This document shows positions 38,701-50,700 of a DNA stretch of 64,000 nucleotides, piece by piece (the first letter of the stretch is position 1; every line of letters starts with the position of its first letter). The translations under genes and the position numbers were made by a program. The stretch is taken from assembly GCA_020796225.1 (NCBI GenBank), contig CM036767.1:29049253-29113252 (forward strand), in the 5' to 3' direction. This DNA is from Arion vulgaris (Eukaryota; Mollusca; Gastropoda; Stylommatophora; Arionidae). Under the pieces are notes generated by a model, which was not told the origin of the DNA, made no database searches, and saw only the letters and a list, made by a program, of their open reading frames with translations.

Positions 38701-41700
38701 ATTTTGATGTCATGTAATGTAATAAGTCTGTCAATATCTAGGGCTATATGGGATAGTTCAGATTTACAATGTCCACCATCTTCTAGAGCTTGAAGGGCAG
38801 ACATTGAATCTGTGAAAATAATGATGTTTTGTGCCTTTGATGGAAAGGCATCGAAAACAGTCTTCAGGTGGTGCAAAGCTGCTTCTATCGCATGAATTTC
38901 AGCCTCATAATTGGAGCATATCTCTCTGCATGCACCAAACAGCTCTTCGGATGATCTGTCTGGGTATTGTATATATACTCCGTAACCTGTTTTGATGGTG
39001 ACTTTAAATGCAGATCCATCAGTATAGACATGTACCCATTCTTGGGGATAGGCATCAATGGTTTTTTGAGATGCTATCATAAGGCCGACTGGGTCGGAGT
39101 GTTTAGTTGCTTCATCTATTTCCAATTCTTTCCATGTTTTACCTATCCATTTAATATCAGCCTCCAGCTCTATTCTCCAGGTCTGTCTAGGTCTTCCCCT
39201 ACTCCTCTTTCACTGCGGATTCCTGGGGGACTGCCTAGAGTAGTTGATAGTAGCTCGGCCTGCTAGCTGTGAGACGCCTCATGCTCGGGTTCGAACCTAC
39301 TGTCCGGCATTTGTTCGAGTCCCTGGTCTTACTGAGGACGATAACATGAGTACCTCTGAAGTCGGAGAAAATCTGCCTGTATGGCGAGGAATACTAATTA
39401 CGAGTACATTGAGCACACGGCTGCCAGTGTAAAGTAATTTACAATGTGCACGCTGCTGCCATTGTTAGAAATTGGAAAAAAAGATTTTCCGAAAATCAGT
39501 TTCAGAGATGGAACTTCGTCTGAGTTGAAAGCCGACGAAAGAAAAAAACAAAAACTGCGGATTCCAAAACAGTGTCTGTCTTGCAATGCTTCCGGTCGGT
39601 ATTCTCAATGTATGTTCTATCCATCGCCAGCGTCTCTCCCGTAGCTCTTTCTCCACTAGCATCTGCTAATTAGTTCTTTCTCTGAGTTCCTCGTTCGTAA
39701 TCTTATCATACCATCTCAGTCCCACAGAATCTCGCTGAGGTAAGCAAAAACACGATGCAAATGGGCATGGTCATAGAACAGGCAGAAATTAGCCACAAGA
39801 CCCCCATACTAAAGTTAGACAGATCCAACAAACCCCCATCTTTAGGCTCCATTCAGCACAATGTACAAACCTATCAACACAAAATGAAAGCAGCTTAAAA
39901 TGACCACCAGACTCCCCAACACATTCTGCAAACATGTCTCCTCTTAAATGATTTGAGGTCTCAAACATTGTCAAGTGTGACTAATTTAAAGGAGAAATAA
40001 TGGGACACCAACAAGAACTTCTTGCTGACAACTGGATTCATTGAGGCAACTTATGTTTAGACAGCATAGAAAACTGATTGCAGAAGAAGAAATATGTGCA
40101 TCATCTATGAATCCAGAGCATCATCAGTAAGCACTCCTTTTGCCATATGTTGAAAAAGGTTGAGCACCTTTGGATATGTCCAGTGCATAATGAAGTCGAT
40201 TATGTTACCAATAATTCAAAGTACGCTGAACCATTATATCTAGGTTACCTGTATATAAATAAATGTTTCTTAACCTGGGGATGGGAGTAAATCTTCACTG
40301 TATCCAACCAAGCATATTGTAAGAAGAAACTAGACAGGGTTTGTGTATGGGTTAAGCAAGCGTATCATGATATGCATATCATCCAAGAAATACCGACTGC
40401 AAGAGCACATAGTTCAGTTGTTATGTAGAATAAATACAGTGGTGGATTGAAGCTCTTACTTCAGGAAATAAAAAGCTAATGGGGTAATAAAAATATAATT
40501 CCGCTGAAAAATTACCTTTAGCTTTAAGATGTCGTGACAAAGTACCATGTTCAGCAAATGCCCTGTTACAAAGGTGACATTTGTAAGGTTTCTCTCCTGT
40601 ATGGAGTCTCATATGTCTCTGTAGTGATCCACGCTCTCGAAAGTGCCTATTACAAACATGGCATTTGTATGGGTTAACTCCGGAATGTGTTCGCATGTGA
40701 ACTGTGAGGGAATTCTGTAACAAGGCAAAGAAATAAATGAATATGAATCAAATTGTACAATGTTAAACTTCTTAATATTATTTTACAGGAATTTCCCTGA
40801 ACAAATTGAATTCGTCAATTATAACCGTTAGTGATTCAAAGTTTCCAATCTCTTAACTCTGCCAGGCAGCTAAACATACTTCTTCTCATCGCTGCCGTTC
40901 AATGCCTACACAGGAGTCAGCTCTTTGAATGTATATAGGTAATTACAAACAATACAGAAGTGGTTTATCTCCAACAATAACAACAGACAATAAATAAGTG
41001 ATGTTTCCTTTAAGGGGGGATTCAGGTCTTGAAAATAAGAATCTATTTTTGTTGTTTCATATTAATATAAAATTTGTATAAGCATTTTGAAAGAGTATGA
41101 CTTAGAATATTAGAAAAAATAGTAAAAAAATATGTCAAAGTGTTGCCATGGAAACAATACAAAATGGCATAGCACAAATTTTCAAATCCCTAAGGCTCTG
41201 AATCTAATGAATGTAAATGAATTCTGTTTTCACTCTAAGGTGCACAATTGTAATATCTAAAATATTACACATTCTTTTTAGGATATATTAAAATTTAATT
41301 TTTATAAATTTTTAGGTAAAAATTTCCCCTCAAAATTTGGTCAGAAAAAGCTGTTTTTGGAGGTGTGTTTACACAAAATTCATAAAAATGTAATATTTAA
41401 TATATCCTAAAAAATATGTAAATTTTGTAGATATTACAATTGACACTAGAGTGAAACATAATTCATTATATTCATTAACTTCAGAGCAGGTGAAATTGCT
41501 TAGCGCATTTATTGTTTCCATGAGAACAGCGTTGACTTTAAATTTTACTAATTTTTTCTACTATTCTAAGTCATAATCTTTCAAAATTTTTATACAAATT
41601 CTACATTAATACCAAAGCAACGAAAAAATTTCCAGACCAGAGTCCCCCTTAATGGTAATAAAAACAATGAATATCTCTTTCTTGTGATCACCGCTTAGAC

Positions 41701-44700
41701 TGATGTACCAGATTTCCCCATAAATCTTATTCATGTGGAAATCTGATTCATGCATCTTAGCATGATGTGTTCATCACATCTTTAGCGCCATTTGGAGCTC
41801 TGGTGCTTATCCTTCGGTAATGTGTCTGGTTTTAGCCAGCGTTTACTGGGTTCGCTCTCCATCAGCCTTGGGCTGTCCCAGCCAACCTGCAAGGCGGCAG
41901 GTTGCTATTTTCTTTTAGGTAGCTACCCTTAGACAACCTTCCCTCCCGGGTTGTTGAGCATCATCTGCCCAGGTAACCAGTCTTTTTTTGGACTACTTGG
42001 TTTGCCTGCCGTCCAGTTTGTGTACGGTTTGCTCTGCTAGTCTTTGATTGTCCCCAATCCAACTACAAGGCAGTAGTAGTTCTCTCGAGGAAACACAGTT
42101 ATTGTTCTCTGGATGGAGACCCCATCTTCGAGAGTCGCCACCATTTTGTTCATCTCGCGATTATTTTTGTGCCCTCGCCCATTTCTGCTTGTGCCGCACT
42201 GGATTTAAGCCTCTGCTGGGCTCTCCAGTTTTTCTGTGCATTGAGTGGTCCGCTCAACCATACATTTGCCACAATGAATATGAAAATCGTGGCATATCCT
42301 TTACATGACATCACCATCAACCACAGTAAACGAGACATCGATTTTCTAGGCACCAATTAAATGTTCAGTAGTTTGTCATTGCATTCTGAATGCGGGTCTA
42401 TTTTACCGTTTGTAAAAATCCACTGGAAAATTTTGCATACAATCCGCCCGCTGCAGAGTTTGAACCATGTATTCTTGGTTGTATCAACTCACCTACCCAT
42501 GCAATGTCATCCATGTATTCTTGTTTGATCATGCTCTAATGACGTCAAGTTATCCATGTATCCTGGATTTGTGATCAACTCACTACCGCTCAAGTTATCC
42601 ATGTATTCTTGGGTTGTGATCAAGCTCACTACCGCCAAGTCATCCATGTATTCTTGGGTTGTGATCAAGCTCACTACCGCCAAGTCATCCATGTATTCTT
42701 GGGTTGTGATCAAGCTCACTACCGCCAAGTCATAGTTGCCCACCAATAACAAACGATACAGAAGTGATTTTTCTCCTATAGTAACAAATGTTAACTGTTA
42801 AACTATTAAAAGAAAAGAGTACAAAACAGTTGTACAGTGAGAAATAAAATAAAAAAAACAACCATGTCCAAATTATGGGTAGCCCACACAAATTGACAAG
42901 TATTAATAATATACTATTTCATGTCCAAATCAAAGGAAATATGAAAATCACAGTTCCTTCTTACCTGAGTCTTGAACAACTTGTCACAGAGAGAACACGG
43001 ACGAACGCTCCTGAGAATGTATTCTAAGATGTTGCTGGACATGTGCAAGGCGTTTAAACAATTTTCCACATTCCCCACACTTGAAGTCCCTCTGGTCTTT
43101 GTGGACATACATATGCTTTTTAAGAATGTCACGAGATGTAAAGCTGCGATGACAGACATGGCACTGGTGAGGGCGATCCCCTTGCAAGGAAATTTGTATA
43201 ATTAGTATTAATCTGATTACCATAGATAATGATAACTTATCTGGTACAGTAGTTTCTACCATAAACTAAATATATTGTTCATTTGAGGACATCTTCATTG
43301 TACATGTCCGTAATTGCTCGATCTCCTCCCAAGCATGTATCTCATTGTGTTTAGGCTAACAACTCCCGTTCTGTGTTGATTGATGTACCTACTGGGTTTT
43401 CTCTCATGGTTTTCCCATCTTGCTGCACCTATCGGTATGCACAACTTGCACAACCGAGAAAGAGAATACCCTTGATCTTCATCGTTGAAATCTTCAGAGC
43501 GTATGTTTTCTCTGAGAGCGTTGATGATGTCGCTTCTGTCCATAGAAGACCCATTCTCAATAATAGCATTGCCCCCCAGTGTATCTGCTCTCTCATTGTC
43601 CTTCATCCCAGCTGACCGGGACAAAGATGAAGGTAAGTATCTGGATTGTTGAGTTTTGTATTAATTGCATTATTGTCATTGTTTTTGTAAAACTACAGTA
43701 TTTTGTTATTACGTGTTTTGCTATTAATTGTATCCACTGTCTTTGTACATAACCGGCCTTGATCTTCTGTATCATGCTCATAGAATCGCTGAGCATGCAT
43801 GCCCGAGTGAATGTGTGCATCTGTAGCCACTCCAAGGATTTTGTCACCGCCATGACCTCCATAGGCATGCTGCTGGTAGTTGTCATATATGTGCCACTTG
43901 TCTCTTTGATGACTTTTCCTTTCGCTCTAAAGGCCCATGCACTCTGACTGTGCTGAATAACAGAACCATCAGTGAAGACAACAGCATCTTCCTCTGATGT
44001 GTAGTTATTTATTACTGCTTCAACTTCTCGTTGACTATTGTGGGCAGCGAATCTCGACTTAGTTTGTTAAAGTAAATATATAATATTTATAAACTAAATG
44101 TATAAGATTTGTTAGTGCAATGCAAGAACAATTTTTACTTTCCTCATGTTGTATTTCCTTTGCAGAACGTCAATATCCTCACAGTCTACATGAAATGCTC
44201 TAATATTTTTTTTACTATGCAAGTGATCATTTTGCCTGACCTGAACGGCATGAAAAGGCTTTGGTACATGATGCACATGGAATTTTAAAAAGGCTGCATT
44301 CAGTTTACCTTAATTACACTACATGTAACTAATAGACAAAAGTAATTGAATAAATTCACTTATATAGTTCATATAGCATCCTAACAAAGAAAAGAAAAGG
44401 AAGACCAAGGAGAAGGTGGATTAAAGATGTAACTGATTGTTTGAGCATGATGGCTGCAGAGGTGCGACATTTGGCTTATGAGAGAGAGAGAGAGATTCTG
44501 AGACTGTTAGGGTGGCAAAGTTCTGCACATGACAAGCTATTTGAAGAGTTGAAACTTGTGTTTTTGTGTTATGTATCCAGTCTAAGAACAAAATTCTAAT
44601 ACATATAAACAGTGCTTTTCATCACCTCTGTTATCACTGAGGTCCACCTTTTGTGTGCACTGCCTTTTGCTTTGTATCCATGGTATCGGAGCAACATTGC

Positions 44701-47700
44701 TCTTTGATGCGCATTGTTTGATGGTAATCTGCTTATTTGGCCGAAACATTTAATTTGTTTTTTCTTGATGAATTTAAGTACAGTACTAATGTTGTACCCA
44801 CTTTTTTCCCTGATGTTTTCATCTCTAAACTGTCCTTCTTGTTACTCCCAGAATTCTGTGTAGGAAGTTCTCTTAGGAAGTTTAGAGAACTTCCTCTCTG
44901 TTGTGACTAGTTTTCTTCTATCATTTGATGTCAGCATTCAGGTTTGGCACTGATAGCATGTTGGAAGAAATATTGTGTTGAACAACGCTCTTTTAGTGTT
45001 CATGGTGACATGTTTGCATTGCAAAATTGGTCCCAGTTGTCCTATGATTTGATCTGCTTATTGCATCTATGTTGGATTCATTAGTTATTTTTCCGTTTGC
45101 TGAAAAAATAATCACTAGGTATGTAAATTGTTACTTGTCAATAAATACAAATTTTGTCTGTACCTGTATGTGTGCGCATGTGCTGTCGAAGGTAACTGCT
45201 GCCTCTAAAGAATCGATTGCACACCATGCACTGCAAACTTCCACTTGCTGTGGGACATGATTTTTCCACCTCAGCATCTGACTTTTGTTTTTTTAGACTG
45301 TACAACTGTTTGACTGCTACAAGTGCATCCCTAAGAAAATGTACAAATACTATATTAGCATATCCCTAAACCAGTAGCAATAAAGAAGTTGTTAGATTGG
45401 AAAATACTACCCCAAACTAATACACACAAAACATATGATTTTTTCTCTCTGGCTCGTCTGCAATAAATTCAGTACTCATAGTGCATGATTGATTTTTGTG
45501 TGAAGGCTTGCTTTCCTTATCACCAGTGTCCTTTGCCATTCAGACAAGTTTTACTTCGGCTTCCGATGTTCTATACAGTAGTGAGTGCTAGAAAATGACC
45601 CACAGCATAATACACAAGCTGGAGACATTTAAAAATAAATGTTTAAGAGGTACTTGTTATTTAGATCCCCAAGTGAAGAATCAGGTTCACCTGTAGTTAA
45701 ACTGTGTACTGTGTGCACACCAAGAATATTTGGCCAAGCTGGCCTCGAAACCTGGAATGTCCACATGGTCACTAGCGCAGTGTTATCAACGTTGTTATTG
45801 CAATCCTAAAACATATGATAGAAGAAGATAATCAACTTTGTTTGGCAATCCTAAAACATATGATGAGGCACAGAAAGATACATGGACAAGTGGAAAACTA
45901 AGCATCCCTGATTACCAGAAAGTGAAAGATTATTACTATAATAATAAAGCCCAAAACCCATTAGATATCAGACTAAATTCAATGAAAGAGAGTGAATTGA
46001 CCAGGACAGAGCGGTATGCAAAAATTACTTGCAGGCTCTAAGTAACGTATAAAGTTACAAGAGGAATATAATTTATTTATATATATATATATATTAAAAA
46101 ACCCATTAAGATGGGGTGGGGGACTACAAATGAAATGTCAACACCAAAGATCTCTTTTCCTTGTGAGGCACACAAGTGTAGAAAAGTTGTTTACTGACCA
46201 GTTTTTTATATTAACAGCCCATGTTTTTTTGGTCTCTTCCTCTTCTCCTACTAACCGTAACTGTTCCATGAAAAAGTGTATATTGCTAACTCAACAGAAA
46301 AGAACAAGTCAAAATCTTCAGACTTCGAACAGGACACAACAGATAGATACCATCTGTTTAACAAGGTGAAGACAGGAATGTCAGATGAGTGTAATTGTGG
46401 CAGAGAAAAGTGATTACAGCAAATCTATTACAAATATGAAAAGATATGCTGTAACACGTTATGATTTGTATGATGCCCAGTTCGGTAACACACCGGCCGA
46501 GACCTTGCATCACCTTCCAGTGGGATATTCTGGAAAAAACTTATTTGGCTAACAAAACAAGGATTCCCATAAAGATCTGCTGCAAGGAAGTTGCTGCAGA
46601 TATTTCTGCTGGGAAGAAATTAACTATTTCGTCTTCAGCTTCTCCATGCTAGTGCCTACCTTGTCAAGGTCATGGAGCACGATTGCCTTTGTGACCTCTC
46701 AGTCTATCTACCAACATTAGTTATTTTGTATTCAAGATATAATAATCTATGTACATGCAAATAAACATATCAAGTTTAAATTTGGAGAAGAAAAAATCCA
46801 AACAATTTACCGTGTGGTGATTCTCTTCTCTTGGGTAGTTTCACTCTTCACCCCTTCTTCTTCCTCCATTGACAGTACGCTGGCTTCAATATCCTGAAAT
46901 TTAAGGAAACAACTAATTTTTCAACATCTGACCTTTCTTCATTCTTCCAAATATGACAGGTACATTTGTAATGTGTAATTTACACATTTGAAAGACTTAC
47001 ACACCATCTATAACACAGATACCATGCAATTCTGTCAAAGGCTGGGGGTTGTCTACCCCAACCTAGAAAATAACATGGTGAATTTTTTTAATTTCGGGGG
47101 GAGACACAAACAACTTGTTCTATCCCGTTTTGAACTGAGATATGTGACGAACAACTGACTATCTGGTCATGTCAGTATTGTTTATTGAAATGTATCTGTC
47201 CTAAGTACCACTTTTGCACTCTCACGAGGAAACTTCTTCTGTGATCAACTTCTGTTATGTGACTACTCCGGTATGTGTCATAAACAGGACAGTTCACCCG
47301 GTGTTGCATTTATCTGGCTTTGAGCTGTAAAAATGACACCATACCAGAGTAGTGTTTGTTGCACAGCTTCAGTTGTAGTGCGTAGATGCCCGTTTTCTAC
47401 TCCAGTGCCAATTGAGCATGCATCTTCCGACTTCGACGGTTGAGGTTTCATTTCTTGATGCCTCCTCTCATAGGCAGACTGCCTTTCTAGGCTTGAGGGT
47501 TCTACCTAACCTGGACCACTGTGTTCAAAACAAGGCGAATGCGACATACAATTATGATTGGTCACCATTCCACTTCTACATCGCTTAATTACACCACATA
47601 ACATTTCCCTGAATAACACAATATATCTTGCGTCTAAATCTAGGAAAAATGGTAATTCAAGCCACGAAAGCAAGATCAAATTAACAAAACTTATAGCTGT

Positions 47701-50700
47701 CATTAACTAGCATAACCACTCAATGCCATTTCGAAACTGAAATTCCTCACAGGAAACTAATACAGACCGAAAGCTCATAATTTCTTGGGGCGACAAAGAC
47801 ATACATGTTCCAAAAAAGGAGGAGTAGGTTTTGAATCTACAACGGTCTTGTTGTGGCATAAGTGAGCTCAAGATCTTTGGCTCAGATCATATAGAACTGA
47901 CAAGGAGTGGTTAAAAGGTGGTCAATAATGAGCAAATGCAAGTAAGGGTCTGTACACACAGGTGGTGCCAAGTAGTTAGTGAGGAGACTTGAAAGTAAGA
48001 TCTCCAATGTCTGACACATGACAAAAAATTCACTGCTTGACACTAGATAAAGAGAGCATAATTCCATCTGGAATTGCACACAACACCATCAGAACTCACA
48101 TTTAAAGAATCATAGTGCATAGATAAAATATGATGTCGCAGTTCCTCTCGGTCATGGGACAGGAAATGACACAATCCACATCGGGAGGGTTGATCTGCCA
48201 AGTGGCTTCGCAAGTGAATCTCAAGGCCTTCTATTGTCCCTAAGTCCTTTCTGCATACCTGAGAACAATTACAAATATCAATAAAATGTATAGTATGAAC
48301 TCTTTACAAATTGTTTATTGAATAACAAATTCAAATTGACTACACAAACTGGGCAGAACCATAAGTACTCAGGTTTCTGCTGCAGATAGCAAAGGGTATG
48401 CATTCTGATGGTTTGTGACTTCTTCTGCGATCGCCCGCTGTGAATTCAGGCGCTGTTAATGACGCCTGGTGTGGTGCTTCTGACTGAGTTTTGCATGAGG
48501 CTGCTTATACAAGTTGACTGGTGTTACCCGCCATACAGGCGAGCCTTTGCCGACTTCAGATTAGATACTTCAAATGTGATCTTTTAAGGAAACCTGTAGT
48601 CCGAACCACTTGCCATGAAACCAGTGACAATTAGTGAAGCTCGACTTCTCTATCGGATTTCCCGCAATTTTGTGACAAAAGTTGTTATACATGCACACTT
48701 TATCTGGCTTCTTAGGGAATACAAATGATTCCAGATAGTTGCCTCATTAATTGCAGTGTCATAATGAAACATATAGTCATTAAGTGACTGACTTCAGTAC
48801 TCTGATAGTGATTATCAGAAGGTATAATCATCATATATAAGCGTTAGATGTGTGATACCATGGTTTCTGGTGTGTCTTCTGGCCTAGTATCACTGACTTC
48901 AGCACTAGGAATCCATTTTAAACTGGTTCAACTTGAGAGTAATCTGCAGTCAGAAAAATCCTACACCAACTGGGAATCTAACCGAGACCACCCGTGTAGG
49001 AAGCACAAGCACTAATCACTGTGCTCTCAATTTATGACAGCACTCTTCTGTGTCCTTAATCATAAAACGACACTACATATTACTATAAGCAAATCATCAG
49101 TAAAAGTCAATAAAATGATTGAGGAAGGAGGAACATTACATACATCAGATACAATAATAATCTGTGAAGAGGTTAAAAGGTTTGTCAATAGTGACATACA
49201 TATAAAAGTAGGAAACAGAATATCTCAAAAACCACCTCAAAATAAGTATTAAAAAAAGGAAAGGAATCCTTTTTTCCAAACCTTGAAGTATTACAGTGTT
49301 AGACCCATATTTTTAAATAATTGCAGAATTTTAAAATTCAGAACAATGTGGCGAAAAAATCTTTAAAATATGTTAATAAATAGGAAAGTCCTGGTGGTTT
49401 GATTTTTTGCATATTTAATTAGGTAAACAAACCGCTACTATGTCAATTTTAAAAATTAATTAAAATTACTTCCTGATGGAATTTGACAACAAGCAATACA
49501 TTATTGTATGTAAAAATGAACATACTTTCATGTGATGTTAAAAAATGAAAACACAAAATTTAGAAAATAAACAGTTCATCTAGATCTTATCTGACGGCAT
49601 ACGATGGGTGATGTGGTGAATTTACTTTGTTAACATGTGGCCAAAGTTTTGAAATCCCCAGTTGGAATTGCATTTTTTTCCAATCACAACAACTCATAGC
49701 TCACTCAATCTCAACTGGGTAATAAAAAACACTGAAGCAAAGGTGGATGGCTAAACTTTGACCACATCGTTTACATCAGATATCTACCACCCGATTTCAT
49801 GTCAGATATCTACTACATGGTTTTACGTCAGATATCTACCACATGGTTTTATGTCAGACATGGTTTTACATGAGATATCTACCACATGGTTTTACTTGAG
49901 ATATCGACCACATGGTTTTACGTCAGATATCTACCACATGGTTTTACGTCAGATATCTACCACATGGTTCTACGTGAGATATCGACCACGTGGTTTTACA
50001 TCAGATATCTACCACATGGTTTTACGTCACATATCTACCACATGGTTTAACGTCAGATATCTACCACATGGTTTTATGTCAGACATGGTTTTACATCAGA
50101 TATATATCACACGATTTCATGTCAGATATCTACCACATGGTTTTACGTGAGATATCTACCAGATGATTTTACGTGAGATATCAACCATATGGTTGTACTG
50201 AGATATCCACTACATGGTTTTACATCAGATATCAACCACATGGTTTTACGTCAGATATCTACCTTAGTGTATTTACGTCAGATATCGACAACATGGTTTT
50301 ATGTCAGACATCAACCACATGGTTTAACATCAGATATCTACATGGTTTTACTTCAGATATCTACATGGTTTTACGTTAGATATCAACCACCTGGTTTTAT
50401 GTCAGATATCTACCACATGGTTTTACTTCAGATATCTACTATGGGTTTACTACGTGATATATCTATCACCTGATTTCGTCACCTGCCGCAACAGAATAAA
50501 AGAATGATGACCAATAATCCATTAAAAAATGAAAGTAAGTCTATCTTTGGAAACAAATGCAGACTTACACAACACTGGGTTGGCTTGAGAAACTGAGCTT
50601 CTGCACTGCTGTTTAATTTCATCAAACCTGTGCTGGGTGATGAATCAACTTCAGCAGTGTCTGTATATTTATTAAGTATCTGCTGTGTGGTTGTTATGGC

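Noticed and set aside
42507..42752. 81-codon open stretch with a 15-residue repeat
   Set aside because: Product of the 45-bp SINE-head array, in frame only because 45 is divisible by three.
49034..49252. 72-codon open stretch as a host exon
   Set aside because: No recognisable family, no good splice sites; looks like the coding scrap of an unidentified LINE at most.
49758..50473. 130-, 94- and 68-codon open stretches with repeated [13 protein letters not shown] peptides
   Set aside because: They are translations of the 26-bp satellite read across three frames; no start context, splice sites or conserved protein.
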